Assembly: GCA_030789695.1 (NCBI GenBank)
Contig: CM061132.1
Coordinates: forward strand, 147,258,597 to 147,322,596
DNA: 64,000 bases
Direction of reading: 5' to 3'
DNA from: Scilla litardierei
Lineage: Eukaryota; Streptophyta; Magnoliopsida; Asparagales; Asparagaceae
Shown here: in pieces, positions 1-11,083 of the stretch
Numbering within the stretch: the first letter of the stretch is position 1
How the letters are laid out: each line of letters starts with the position of its first letter
Made by a program: the position numbers and the translations under genes
The notes under the pieces: model-generated
What the model was told of the DNA's origin: nothing
Database searches by the model: none
What the model saw: the letters and a program-made list of their open reading frames with translations, nothing else

Positions 1-310
1 ACTCGGCTGAGTACACAAGTTCGTCCGGCCGAGCCGCTCACGAACGAGGGAAGTCTGATGTACCCAACTCTCTGTTTAATTTCCTGATTTCAGTATAACT
101 GCTACTCGGCCGAGTAAAAATTTTCACTCGGCCGAGTAAAACGGATACGCTCCTAGGGCGAGTCTTGCCGAGTAGCTTGAGCCACTCGGCCGAATGGACT
201 TACTCCACTCGGCCGAGGCTGGCAAGGCCACTCGGCCGAAGCGTAAGCGGGGAGGAATTTTCCATTGATATCGCTCGGCCGAGTGACCTAGTCACTCGGC
301 CGAGTCGTAA
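1..310. repeat. Cluster of ACTCGGCCGAGT-type palindromes
   Basis: About nine copies of a 12-bp palindrome, intact or half-degenerate, occur (near 1, 33, 103, 126, 184, 207, 230, 272 and 293). They stop just before a TATA-like box at 318. The same motif is clustered in the U3 part of the LTR at 3342-3735. Confidence 0.8.
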
Positions 311-317
311 CTTTTAC

Positions 318-326
318 TATATAAAG
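318..326 (+). promoter_or_regulatory. TATA-like box downstream of palindrome cluster
   Basis: TATATAAAG at 318-326 follows the palindrome cluster at once and precedes a C-rich, leader-like stretch. It is placed like an LTR core promoter, but the sequence after it does not match the 3' LTR at 3051-4868. It may be an internal promoter or a remnant of another related LTR. Confidence 0.4.
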
Positions 327-873
327 GGCCGAGGGGGGGGGGGCACATTTTTCGAAACGAAAAAATCCCAATCGCCCGCGACCCCTCAGCTCCCTCGCCC
401 GCTCGCCTCGCTCAGCACCCCCACTCGCCCGACCGCCCCCCTCGCGCCGCCGCTCGGCCAGCCACCGCCGGCCGAGCTTCGCCGCGCCTCGCCCGAGTCG
501 CCGCCGGCGGCCACCACTCCGGCCACCTCCGGTATCGCATATTTCACCTTTTCTCCTCTTTTTGTGTATTTTTCGAGGATCCATGCGTTAAATGAACCCC
601 AAACCCAAATCGATTTCTATATCTATCTATTATACCCCTAATGCTCCTTACGTTTTGAATATTACCCGCTGATATCTCCATTTCATGCGCAGATTATTTC
701 TGGGAGCTTAGGGGAGCCCAGGGGAGCTTCTAGGGACTGATTCGGGCTTCGCAGAGGCGTTGTCTTCGCACGCTTCCATTGCTTGCACTCGCGGCGTGTC
801 GTGGTATACTCTTTCCTTTATTTTTACGCACGCCGCACTTTTCACGTTTTTTCGGCGCGCGCTCGGGGCCGAT

Positions 874-1126
874 ATGCCGCCCCAGATACGGCCGCGGTCG
901 AAGAGAGCTTCCGCCAAGCGGAAGCGGTCGGATGATGCCGGCCCCTCCCACGAGTTGGAGGACTCTCCTCCGCCTTCTCCGCGTACCCGTACCCACCCAG
1001 CAGGTTCCCACCCACACTTCCACACACACTCAGCCTGCTACCACTCCCACACCCACCCCCGCTCAGCAGCCACTACCACCACCTCCTCCGCCTCAGGACG
1101 GAGCCGACGCAGCCCCACCTTCTTAG
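874..1126 (+). pseudogene. Remnant of retroelement ORF (basic N-terminus, proline-rich C-terminus)
   Basis: From ATG 874 a basic start (MPPQIRPRSKRASAKRKR) is readable. Continuity into a Pro/Thr/Gln-rich tail ending ...DGADAAPPS-stop at 1126 needs a change of frame near 985-1000. This looks like the two ends of a retroelement ORF joined by a large internal deletion, directly upstream of the characteristic 3' non-coding region. No catalytic or binding motif remains. It could also be chance low-complexity coding. Confidence 0.35.
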
Positions 1127-3029
1127 GCACTCTTGATGCCATCACTTCTTTTTGCCGTTGTGCTGCCCGTCTCTGCTGGATCCTGATGCACTTTTGCCCA
1201 CCCCCTCCCCTCACTATTTCTCTGATACACATTTTCTATATATCTTCATATATCTTTTTTGGGAGAGAGGGAGAGTTTTTTTTGGTGCCACACCTATATA
1301 TCTGTATCACTCCTATTTCTGCATTCATCATGTCCGCATCATATTTTCCGTTTCATTATTTTCTTATTTTTCATCATGCATGCATCCTCACTTGCCCCTC
1401 ACATTCCTTGTCTCTCGGTGTGCCACACTTTGCACATTGAGGACACTGTGCCATTTAGCTTGGGGGAGTGAGTTCTCACGTTCTTTTTTCGATTTGCCAC
1501 CTTTATTTTTAGTTTTTCACACCATTTTCCGCTTTTGCACTTATTTTCATCATTTTTTCTTTTATTTTACCATGCATCACGTTTTTCTTATTTTTCTGTG
1601 TGCCGCATTGTTTTCTTATCTTTATTTCTTTCCTTTTCATCTCATCTGTGATGATGATGACGTGGAGTTAGCTTACTCTATTTGCATGCTTTATTTGTCA
1701 TGTCTTAGACTTTATTTCTGATATCATATGCTATGACTTGCCTTGCATCTAGAGATAGTAACCCACACTTTTCACATGAAAATGGATGAAACTTTATTAT
1801 TAGCTAAGTCTGAATATTCATATGTATGCTATCACAGAAAACACACCAAGATTCACGCATTGAATGCCTATATCTGGAGTACTGATTTCTTTTCCTATAT
1901 CACTTCTATATGCATGAATTGTACATTTCACTTCAAGATTATTGAATGATGTTAGCTATGATAAATCTGGATTAGTTAGCTTTTTTGTGATCGAAACTGA
2001 GTAGATTAGATTACCCTGCTGAAGTTGTCGTGCATGTCTTATAGAGTGAACCGAGAGATATATTTATTTCTTTCTCCACAAATCTTGAACATCATTTCTC
2101 TACTATTAAAATCATTGGTGAATCTCCCCTTAGCGATTCTATTATACGGCATTTCCCCCGCTATCAATTCCTAGCTCCAAATTTCCCGAAAAAAAAGGAG
2201 AAAGTATTCTTGTATATCGTTATCTCTCTTTGAGTTGGGGATCGTTGTGTATATATTTTTATTGCAAAAAAAAAGAAAAAAAAACAAAAAAAAGAAGAAA
2301 AAAAAGAAAAGAGGAAAAATCCTCAATAAAAGATCTCATCTCAATTTCTTTCTTTCTTCTCTCTTTTCGTGTTCACTTTCATTGCTTTTGGAGCTTTATA
2401 GAAATGGGGATGTATATATTTTTTATGCCACCATGCTTATAGATAAGCTTGGGGGAGAGAATCCATTGATGTGTGAGAGAGTGACTACTTGACGTTGCAC
2501 GACAACCTAGGCTAAGTAATATTCTATACTCGGTGAGATTATTTTTAGCTTTACGAAATCCAGAAATCTAAGCCTAGCACTCATATCATGAAATCCACAC
2601 TTTTCTATTCTCTTTATTCTATTGTGTGATACTCTTATACTCCTCATAGAAAGCATTCAATTGAAAAGTGTGTAATCTGCGATTTGTATACCGTTTTAAA
2701 TGATTCAGACGATGCTAATTCTAAAATTATTCCGTTTTTCATGATTATATCGTTGTTCGTGGGTTTTCTATTTCTATTTGCATTATTATACTATGATATC
2801 AAAATAAAACTCTTTGACATGTATTTTTCATTCAGTGCATGCTATATGAGTAAGCAGAGCCCACGTCCTGAGAAAATGATCTAGCAGCTTACCTCTCCGC
2901 TTCTTTCTTTCTTCTTTATTTTTATTTCGTTTTTCATTCTTCTCCGTTTTTCATTTTTCATTTTTTCGCCGTTTTCGTTTTCCGAATCCACCGGGTTCGC
3001 CTTTTACTTATCTTCCTCGAGGACGAGTA

Positions 3030-3050
3030 AGAGGTAAGCTTGGGGGATTT
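3030..3050 (+). other. Polypurine tract of element A
   Basis: The purine-rich stretch 'agaggtaagcttggggga' followed by 'tttt' sits immediately before the LTR start TGATCACTCC. This is the expected site for plus-strand DNA priming. Confidence 0.6.
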
Positions 3051-3341
3051 TGATCACTCCTTATTTTACACTTTTTTTTCCGCATGTTTGCATGCCATTT
3101 AGATCGCCCAAATCACGTTTTTCACGATATATCGACGATATTGCGATGCTTTTCACGATTTGTTGTTTTTGTCGCATTTCAGGTGATTTGGAGCGATTGG
3201 GAGTGATCTCGAGATACGCCTACTCCAGAGGGTCACCGACGACCTCCCCAAGGGGTATTTTGCTGTTGGAGAGGAGCAGAAGAAGAACGGACGTCACAGG
3301 AGCGACGAGGAGGCCAAAACAAGCTGTTTGGGCATTTTTAG

Positions 3342-3735
3342 TGTCCCACTCGGCCGAGTGAAGGAGTCACTCGGCCGACCAGCGAGACACCGCTCGGCCG
3401 ACCAGATCAGACACGATTCATATGTGCACTCGGCCGAGCGACGGAGACCACATCGGCCGAGTGACGAGATCCCGTCTGCCCGAGTGGCGCCCAGATGAAA
3501 CCATTCAAAAATCGCCAACTTACTGTTTTTCGGCTGCCTGAGCTTCAGAAGACCCACTCGGCCGAGTGGATAATCCCGACCGCCCGAGTACCAAGAAGCC
3601 ATCGGCCGAGTGACGACAACTCACTCGGCCGAGCCGCCCCCGAAGTGAAGACCCCTGAAGATCAAGACTTACTGGAAAATTACCGGGTTTCTCACTCGGC
3701 CGAGCGACTTATGTCACTCGGCCGAGTGCGACGCG
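3342..3735. repeat. U3 palindrome cluster (CACTCGGCCGAGTG type)
   Basis: Ten full or partial copies of CACTCGGCCGAGTG lie near 3345, 3367, 3391, 3425, 3451, 3553, 3598, 3622, 3691 and 3714. Spacing is irregular and the cluster ends about 75 bp before the TATA-like box. The CGGCCG core is constant and the outer bases decay, so this is a set of dispersed sites and not a tandem satellite. Confidence 0.85.
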
Positions 3736-3811
3736 CTGCCTGTAGCGAAAATTGCGGATTTCAGGCTGCGCAGGGGTATTTTGGTCACAGTTTTTGGACA
3801 ATTTTGGGGGG

Positions 3812-3818
3812 TATTTAA
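3812..3818 (+). promoter_or_regulatory. Putative core promoter (TATTTAA) of LTR A
   Basis: TATTTAA in a G-rich context, about 760 bp into the LTR, followed by T-rich leader sequence. Confidence 0.45.
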
Positions 3819-4212
3819 CCCCTGTTTTTACCCTAGTTTTGGAGAGCTTTTCTCTTAGATTTTTGCAGCTTTTTAGATTAACTTTTAGCTTTATTCTTGT
3901 GATGGGAGAGGAGACAAAAGTTGATTTTTGTTGGATTATTTGAAGAACTCAATTGGTTTGTCTCTCTCTTCTCTAAAAATTCTATTTTTATTGCTTATCT
4001 CAATATTGTGATGAATTCTCTTGTGATTTCCATTGATTATTTTTGTGTTTGTGCTATGAATTGTGAGTAGTCTCCACGTCTTGGGGCGTGGGGATGAACC
4101 CTACAAGCCCAATTTCATATTTGTGATGAATTGGTAGAAATTTTGCTAGAATTGTTGTTAGGGATTAGTTTGGGATCGATTTACTACGGATGGCTAGGAG
4201 TTCATACCGATC

Positions 4213-4506
4213 GGGATTTGCAAGAGATTGGATCCCAATTCGATAGGAAACCCTAAAAATCCGAATTGGGTTGGAATCGAATTTCCGTAGTATCGGTTTG
4301 CAAGAGATTGGACCGATACTAGGGTTTCCGGTTGCAATTCCGTGCCGATACCCGTTTGCAAGAGATTGGACGGGTAGGAACTATCCCAACCTAGGTCGTG
4401 GGCCGAGTTTGCAAGAGATTGGGCTCGGTGCGCGATTGAACGATGATGTTGATCCTAATGCTAGCTTCCCTAGGCTGGGGTTTGCAAGAGATTGGACCCG
4501 AACCTA
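4213..4506 (+). ncRNA. Array of five hairpins with invariant 14-nt loop in LTR A leader
   Basis: The 14-mer TTGCAAGAGATTGG occurs five times (4218, 4298, 4356, 4409, 4482). Each copy is flanked by a different but complementary pair: GGGAT/ATCCC, TAGTATCGGT/ACCGATACTA, TACCCGT/ACGGGTA, a seven-pair GCCGAGT/GCTCGGT stem with two G-T pairs, and GGGT/ACCC with an outer TAGG/CCTA. Loop conserved and stems covarying suggests a structured RNA in the LTR leader. The ncRNA label is an inference; no separate transcript is implied. Confidence 0.7.
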
Positions 4507-5410
4507 GGATAGCTATAGACCGGCAACAGCGAGAGAGCGTGAGCTTGGTTCTACATTCAGTTGCAACTAGTTCATCCTAAATCTTATTCCAGCAATTTTG
4601 ATACCGATGAACCACATTTACGAAATTTGGTGAGTAGCGGGAATTCCCCATTCCCTAGACGTTCTTTATTTGATTTGATATTTCCGTACTTTGTCTGACG
4701 ATTGTGACAGGATCGCCAAAGGCAAATTTCTCTCTTCTTAAATAGCCAGGTTGATTAGAACAAGCACGTTCATTCGTCCTCCCTGTGTTCGATAACCCGC
4801 TCGCCGCTATACCGTGCGCTTGCGGTAAAACTACAACCGTTCTCTGGGTGTATATCCGGGGTCGACCATCGATTAGACTGAACCAAAACAAAAACGTAAC
4901 TGTTACTGCTAGGATAGCCCCGTTGAACCTAGAAATGAACTCTAATAGGAATGATGAAAATCATGTCCTGACATCGCTGTTAACTCGTTTCAGACGGACC
5001 CTCGCTGACGCACCGCTTCGACGAGATGCTCCAGACAGACGACGCACTCGCCACCGTAGGCAAGTGTTTACACGTGTGTACTTACGGCCACGTTTAGGCC
5101 ATCTCCCTCTTAGATAGTTACAGTACACTTAGAGAGAACCGAATGTGAAATGATAGCGTCCGGGACCCCCTTGGTAGCTTAGACTTGACGACGAAGTCTA
5201 AGCACAAACAACAACAGCAATTGACACCATAGGTTTTTTCTGTGGGTGCGTGCGTATGGACCCCCTAGAAACAACAACAACAAACTGCTACCATAGGTTT
5301 CCTCTGTGCGTGCGTGCGTGTGGACCCCCTAGAATGAACAACTCTCATCCATTCTCGTCATGTCATGTAACTCTCATTCATTCTCGTCTTGCCATGTCAT
5401 GCCATGTATT

Positions 5411-5602
5411 GCATAAGCCTGCGGGCGAATAGGGCACTCTCCAAGCTAGAGAGAGTGATCCCTTGTCACGATTGGAAATGGATAAGCCTGCGGGCGAATA
5501 GGGCACTCTCCAAGCTAGAGAGAGTGATCCCTTGTCACGATTGGTAATGGATAAGCCTGCAGGCGAATAGGGCACTCACCGAGTAAGTGGGTGATCCTTT
5601 GT
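5411..5602. repeat. Three ~76-bp tandem repeats in LTR G
   Basis: Three units begin 'ataagcctgcgggcgaatag' and each holds a hairpin (CACTCTC/GAGAGTG in units 1-2, a changed TCACC/GGGTGA in unit 3). The same three units occur in the other LTR at 23973-24170. Confidence 0.8.
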
Positions 5603-5964
5603 CATGTCATGTCTTGTGCAATTGGGTATGGGGTAGGGCTGAGCGGTCGCACGAGGAGAGGGTCTGGCCGCCCTCAAATTGTAAGGCGTGAACCCTTCGA
5701 GTCACACATGTCTTGTCTTGTCCTGTTCCGTCTAGCTTAGTCCCGTAGCCGGTAGCACACGCTACGGCTACTGCCTGTTATGTTTTACTTTCTTGCACCG
5801 CTTTACTTTCTGCATGGTATAACTATCATGTCATAACAACGGCATGTTAATCAACCAGTTAAATGTTGCTCTAAATTACATTACACTTGCAGTAGAGTCT
5901 AACTCTTTCTTGTAGACTTTACCTGACGTACAGTTCCTTTTCTCTTGGATGATGTACGTCAGGT

Positions 5965-6060
5965 GTTGAGCCGGAGTACGTGGACGAGCCGGACATACCT
6001 GAGTACTTGGAGCCAGATGACGTCGACATGGAGTATGTTCCTGACGAGAACCAGACCTAG
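5965..6060 (+). CDS. Short acidic reading frame inside LTR G (putative LTR exon)
   Basis: Just after an acceptor-like 'gtacgtcag' a 31-codon frame reads VEPEYVDEPDIPEYLEPDDV... and ends in TAG at 6058. The other LTR keeps the frame and length with only two visible residue changes (24539-24634). It is very acidic and rich in Tyr and Pro. Similar acidic stretches follow acceptor-like sites in LTRs D, H and I. No family is recognised, and translation is unproven. Confidence 0.4.
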   Translation, partial: VEPEYVDEPDIPEYLEPDDVDMEYVPDENQT

Positions 6061-6413
6061 AGGTCCCACACCGTTGCGGACTTTCAGAGGTTACTACTTT
6101 CTAGTTGGGTGCGTAGCACCACTTTACTTTTTTACCTAGGTTGGGTGCTTGCACCATTTGTTTCCTTTCTGTAGTTGTTGCCATGCTTAGGCTTCTTTTA
6201 TTAGACTTGTCATATGCTGGATATTGTCTCTTTTATAAAATGAATGCATCTTTCTTTCTGTACTTTTGTTGTTCCGAATTATATATATGCAAGAACCTGT
6301 AATTTTTAAATGGTAGACACTTATTGGGTCTGGGCTTCTCAGCCCCAGCCCATGCGGACCTTCATCACGTCTCGCTTCCGTAGTTTTAGGAAGCGGAGCA
6401 TGACATGTTTTAG

Positions 6414-6429
6414 TGGTGGCCCATGCAAG
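6414..6429 (+). other. Candidate primer-binding site of G (TGGTGGCCC type)
   Basis: TGGTGGCCCATGCAAG lies 8 nt after the LTR end. Element I has TGGTGGCCCACGCAGG at the same 8-nt offset. It starts with TGG, as sites complementary to a tRNA CCA end do, but is not the common initiator-Met site. Confidence 0.45.
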
Positions 6430-7926
6430 TCATGCAAAAAGTTCGGAACAATAAGAGTACCGCATTCATTTAATATCCATGTACAAGTCTAAATTAGGTT
6501 TTCATTGTCTTAGATGGTATGAAGACTTAGATAGACATCCAGGTTTGATAGTCAGGTGCCTTGGTTAAGATTTAGCTATACTCGTCTTAGGATACCCTAG
6601 TAGCCTCTCACCCGGCTTCGACCATGTTTGATTTCTAGAGCCCTTCTTTTAGTCGTTTGCTCGGGTCCATCAATTTCGGGTCCAGCAGAACGTAATCTTG
6701 ATTCTCTTAGGACCCTTCCCGGAGATCTCTATTACAGTCTAGCCCATTAGGAAGTCTTAATGTCGAGTTCTCCTAATCTTTAGACGGCCCGATAATTAGG
6801 ACCCCGGATTTCTAACATCCTCCTAATCATTACACTTCTGTGTTATCAGCCGTAGATTTCCATCGTAGCTTTTCATGAATCATATCTTAGGCGTATTCAT
6901 CATGCGATCACATTCCTCGCCCTCGATTCACGTGATCGCTTCTGACGATTATCGTAAATTCTTCGAATCTCTCCATTGCAAACACTGTTTCCTTTAAAAG
7001 TCTTTTCGAAATTCCTCATTAAACTCTTCGCTCGGTTTAACTTCTTTGAAAAACACCTTATTATATATTTAAATTCCTTGCTTTTTGGTGGAGTTAAAAT
7101 TCTTTCACGGATTTTGAAACCTTCTTGGTAGTAATTTTAGTTACTATCTCGTAACCATTTTCTAATCGGTATCTTTCGTATATCAGTTTTAAAACCTTGT
7201 TACCATTTTGATATTTCAATATACCATCATTTTTCTAAACTACGGAATTTATTTTAACCACTACCGTACGTACTTTTAGAATATTTTTCTAAGCTAAATA
7301 GAACTTCAAATTTTTTTTATGTATCAGTTCTATGTTCATCGTGCTCATACTTTGAAAACCTTTGTATAAATCTATTTTCATTTGTGAAACAAATCACTAC
7401 CTCACCCTACTCTTTATTCCTTCGTCTAACTCTTTTTTCGAGTTGTAATTTTCTATCATCTGCTCACTTTTTCTACATTTTTTATAAGTATAAAAGTATA
7501 TGATACCATATTTTACACGTAATTCTTCTTCATCTATTTAATTATCTTGAGCAATATTTTTGTCCCATCCAACCAGCTATCTCTTTATCTCGCATTATTT
7601 GACCTCGTTCCTTCCGATCTTATTTCGGAACACTTATGGATTCGGTTTCCTTTCTTTTGTGTTGACATTAGTGCTTGTTGTTGCATGTGTCAACTCTAGT
7701 TTAGTAGTGGGCCCTTTGGTTTTTGTGATGTCATCGTGGTGCATGTATATAGGTAGAGTGTGTGGACCTGTATGAATGTGCTACCCTTAGAATCTTAATG
7801 ATTGTCACTTGTGTCATGTGTGTATACTCAGTGTTACTCGTGATATACATATGGGAGTTATAGGCATAAGTGTTTATAGATATTATTATTATTAGTATAA
7901 GTGATTTGGAGGACGGAATCATTTCT

Positions 7927-7939
7927 AAGGAGGGTAGAA
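7927..7939 (+). other. Polypurine tract of element G
   Basis: AAGGAGGGTAGAA directly precedes TGTAACGG, the LTR start. Element I has the nearly identical AAGGAGGGTAGGA in the same place. Confidence 0.7.
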
Positions 7940-9157
7940 TGTAACGGCCGCTTTTCGTCCGTTCGTATTTTTTGCGCATACGACTCTTTTCGTGTGCATA
8001 TTTTATTTGGCCTCTTCTTGGATCCGGACTATATGATGTGATATGTCGTTGTGACCGTATGGAAGAGTAGTTATTTGTGGGATTTTTAGTGAACGTCATT
8101 TCGTAGGTCGTTCTCCCACAAATCAGGTTTGATTGTATGATCGTCGTAGCTTTAGACTTAGTCGTCGGACCATTTTATTTTTATTTCGTTTTCTGTGAAC
8201 CCAACACACGATTGACCACCGTACCCCCGAGCCTCTCTTTGTCACGGTCGTCCCGATATTTTTTTTGTAATTTTTGGACACCCCTAGCCCAACCAATTCA
8301 CTAATCAAAAATCAAGCCCATTAAGCCTAATCATTTTGAAAATTCAAATCACTTAAATCAAATCCCAAGATATGTTACGTATCATATATGGGTATTCTGC
8401 CTCTATCCTCACCCAGCTTTCCCCCACTTTGTACACCCCCTCACTCACCCTCTCTCCTAGTCACCCCTTAACTTATACCCCTTTTCCCATGTTGAATAGC
8501 ACCCATCATCTCTTTTTAACAACATCCAAAACTCAACCCTAGAGTTTCACGTTGGAACCCATATAGCCGTCGACTTCACCCTCTCTCTTGCGCCTCCCCG
8601 CCGTCGCCGGCCACCTCTGGCCTCCCCTCATCTCCGAACAACACCTCCTCCTCCTTCTCCTCCATCTCCTCCTCTCAAAGAGCCTTTAAAACCGCAATAT
8701 AGATAGCCCAGCCGCAATATTGACAGCCCAGGCCACCCGCTGAAAAACGACCGCCGCCGCCGCTCCGGCCACCCCCTCTGGCCGCTGTCGACGGCCACCC
8801 TACAACCGTTAGACTCCTCTCAAACCCCCTATCATCTGCACCCCTCCTTGCTCACTTCTCTCATCTCGATCTGTTTGAAAACCCCATCAAACTTAGCCCT
8901 AACGACAGTTTTGGACAGATCTGTCCATCGTCGAAAAACGCCGCGGCCGGCCATCTCCGGTCACTTCTAGCAACCACTCCACCACCATTAGATCCCCCTC
9001 GAACCCCTTTATCTACTACAAGTCCCCTTTGACTCCTCTGGTCGTCGCTTTTCCGCTGCGACACACGACAACGACCGTTGCACGAACCTGTCATCTTCGT
9101 CTTCTCACGGCCACCCACCGCCGTGCGCTGACACCGTCGGCCACCCACCGGGCCGAG
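7940..9157 (+). mobile_element. 3' LTR of element G, left part
   Basis: The LTR starts TGTAACGGCCGC after a polypurine tract and is interrupted at 9157 by solo LTR B. It resumes at 22994, after the duplicated CCGAG. The C-rich, Pro/Ser-coding stretch around 8570-9140 resembles the leader part of other chromovirus LTRs. No gene is supported in it. Confidence 0.75.
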
Positions 9158-9664
9158 TGATGTGTCATTATATTCCACATTTTATCGATAAGATTACACG
9201 TCAAAATGATTGCTTAATTACATATTTTATACGCTTTTGTGCTATTTTTTGGAATAATATGACTTTCAGAGCGTTTATGTCCATTTCAGGGATTTGGGCG
9301 ATATTGGAGCAATTTGGAGCCAAAAAGACGGTCGGCGACGTGAGAGCACCAATGAGACTCATGATGACATGTTTGAGATGCCAAAGAAGAATACTTGAGC
9401 AAGGAATATGCAAGAGAGAAGGTCGCTCGATCGAACTATGATGCGGCGAAGGAATCGAGCGACCCGAAGTGCTGGAAATAGGACATCCGTACACTATTTT
9501 TAAATCTTCTATCACCTGGGATTTTTAACTATTTTTCTGATATTTTTCCCAGGTAGTAGACTTCAAGACGGTTCCAACGCCACCAAGAATGTGCAAATCG
9601 GAGGTCGGATGAGCCCAGGGAAATTTCTGCAAGTTGATGGTGCGGTGCTGAAATTGTTCTCAGC

Positions 9665-9905
9665 AGCCTACTCTGCCCGAGCACATCCTACTCGGCCCGA
9701 GTCGTGCATTTTGGTGTCCGACTCGACCAAGCAACCTCCTACGCGGCCCGAGTAAGCTCCTACTCGACCGAGCAGCGCCCAGGTTGGCAGAGCGACGTAT
9801 TTTGGGCGTTTTGATTCTCTGTAAAACTCGACCGAGCACCCTACTACTCGGCCCGAGCTGCCGAACGACTCGACCGAGCAGCTTTGTGCTCGGCCCGAGT
9901 CGCTG
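9665..9905. repeat. Palindrome cluster in LTR B (ACTCGGCCCGAGT / ACTCGACCGAGCA)
   Basis: About nine imperfect copies occur. The core differs from LTR A by an added C (CGGCCCG) or a G-to-A change (CGACCG), while the ACTCG/CGAGT arms are kept. Confidence 0.75.
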
Positions 9906-10969
9906 TGGGCCCAATTTTTGCCCTGCGCCGGAATTTTTGGAAGTTTTTGGAGGGTTTTGGGGTGATTTTTTGGGAGCCGCCAGGGAGATGGCTGGAGACT
10001 TCTGTGGGGAGTTTTAGGGATAGTTTTAGAGAGTTTTTGAGGGAGATTTTAATATACTTTTCTAAAGAGAATTTTTAGATCTTTCTTAGACTTTTGTGAA
10101 GACGATCTTTTGGGGAGTTTGGCCATGCCCTAGGCCCCTCCTTTGTATCAAGATAAGTACTTTTGTCTCTTTAATTCTATTTATTTGTTATTTCTTTGTG
10201 ATTATTTGTTGAATATCTCGTTGATGCATGCTAGGATGAATTCTCTTGCTATTATTGAATCTTCTATTGTTCTTCCTATGATGCATGAGTAGTATTTTCT
10301 AGGGCTAAGGGATTAGCCCATGGATCTTAGGACTTAGTTGCAAAGTTGGGATTTTTATGGTGCGTTGGTATAAATGGGGTTGTATTTTGGTTGAACTATC
10401 AAGATCCCTAAGAGAATTCATACTGAGATCGTGCCCACGGTCGGTGGAATCGATTAGCTTAAGGAATATCCTACGGATTTAATTAGGGAGTTAGTGGATT
10501 TAACCGAGGCATGTGACCATGCCCGGCTCGTGCCTTGAGGGGATCCACCGATGAACTATATAACTAATTGACGGCTATCGTCATCGCGTCAATAAGAGCC
10601 TGTCACGCCCCGATTCCCAAAATACCCGGGAGCGAGGACGCGACGAAGGTCTGCTTGTGCATAAAACAAGGAGGAATTTTTTTTCTTCCTTGTTCGATGC
10701 ACAATAAGCGTTTGTAGTAATTCCATTGAAGGACATGTTCTTGTCATGCAATCTCAGAGAAACAACACACAACATCTTTATTATCCCAATAGATGATAAG
10801 TAGTACAGGACTGGGCCTTATATTACGGCCTACATCGACTCGACAGAAAAGTAAAGTACATCACTCAAAAGTAAATAGCACACTGGCGATAAGGAAAGCA
10901 CACTGACGGTGGTAAGGAAAGCACACTGACGATGAAATCAAATGGATGCTGTGGTCGAATCGGAAACTC

Positions 10970-11083
10970 CTACTCCTCTGTAGGTGTGGGCTCAGTAACG
11001 TCCTTTAATCCCTGGTTAACGGGATCGTCTTCAGTGTAATACTCCACGTACTCCGTCGACTCGTAGTCTGACATGCATTTCAG
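10970..11083 (-). CDS. Short acidic reading frame in LTR of element I (putative LTR exon)
   Basis: After an acceptor-like 'gaaatgcatgtcag' the minus strand reads DYESTEYVEYYTEDDPV... and ends ...EPTPTEE-stop. The other LTR keeps the same frame at 18958-19071. Position relative to the LTR end and composition match the acidic frames in LTRs G and H. No known family. Confidence 0.4.
   Translation of the reverse strand: MKCMSDYESTEYVEYYTEDDPVNQGLKDVTEPTPTEE

Larger units (their letters stand above)
1..3050 (+). mobile_element. Internal 3' region of non-autonomous Athila/Tat-like LTR element (A)
   Basis: This stretch leads into a polypurine tract and the LTR at 3051. It carries the phrase 'ttgaggacac...agcttgggggag' (1437-1470), typical of the non-coding 3' part of plant Athila/Tat Ty3-gypsy elements. 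The 'agcttggggga' core recurs near 2448 and 3037. No gag, protease, RT or integrase is visible in any frame; only a short proline-rich remnant lies near 874-1126. The element is therefore read as a coding-depleted, non-autonomous derivative. Its own 5' LTR would lie before the window. Much of 1470-3030 is T-rich, AT-rich and without further recognisable content. Confidence 0.7.
3051..4868 (+). mobile_element. 3' LTR of Athila/Tat-like element A (about 1.8 kb)
   Basis: The LTR runs from TGATCACTCC at 3051 to ...GGTCGACCA at 4868. Beyond it the sequence resumes as a G-type LTR at TCGATTAGACTG, and the uninterrupted counterpart of that site is at 23435, so the right boundary is well fixed. The left TSD lies outside the window. 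In order it contains a palindrome cluster (3342-3735), a TATA-like TATTTAA (812 in the 3 kb series, 3812-3818) and a transcribed part with five constant-loop hairpins (4213-4506). The end 'ccgtgcgcttgcggt' resembles the usual 3' end of this LTR class. Confidence 0.8.
4869..6405 (+). mobile_element. 3' part of 5' LTR of chromovirus-like element G
   Basis: This segment matches 23435-24979 over its whole length, including three tandem 'gcataagcctgcgggcgaat' units, and ends in GCATGACA like the CGTGACA end of other LTRs of this type. The upstream part of the same LTR is cut off by the insertion of A at TCGAT. A putative primer-binding site follows at 6414. Confidence 0.8.
6406..7939 (+). mobile_element. 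Internal region of element G, without coding capacity
   Basis: Only about 1.5 kb separates the two G LTRs. No gag or pol motif is readable in any frame. It begins with a candidate primer-binding site and ends with a polypurine tract, so G is a short non-autonomous (LARD-like) derivative. Confidence 0.65.

Noticed and set aside
165..641. Open frame through the palindrome cluster
   Set aside because: It reads the repeated palindrome and C-rich DNA; no recognisable protein.
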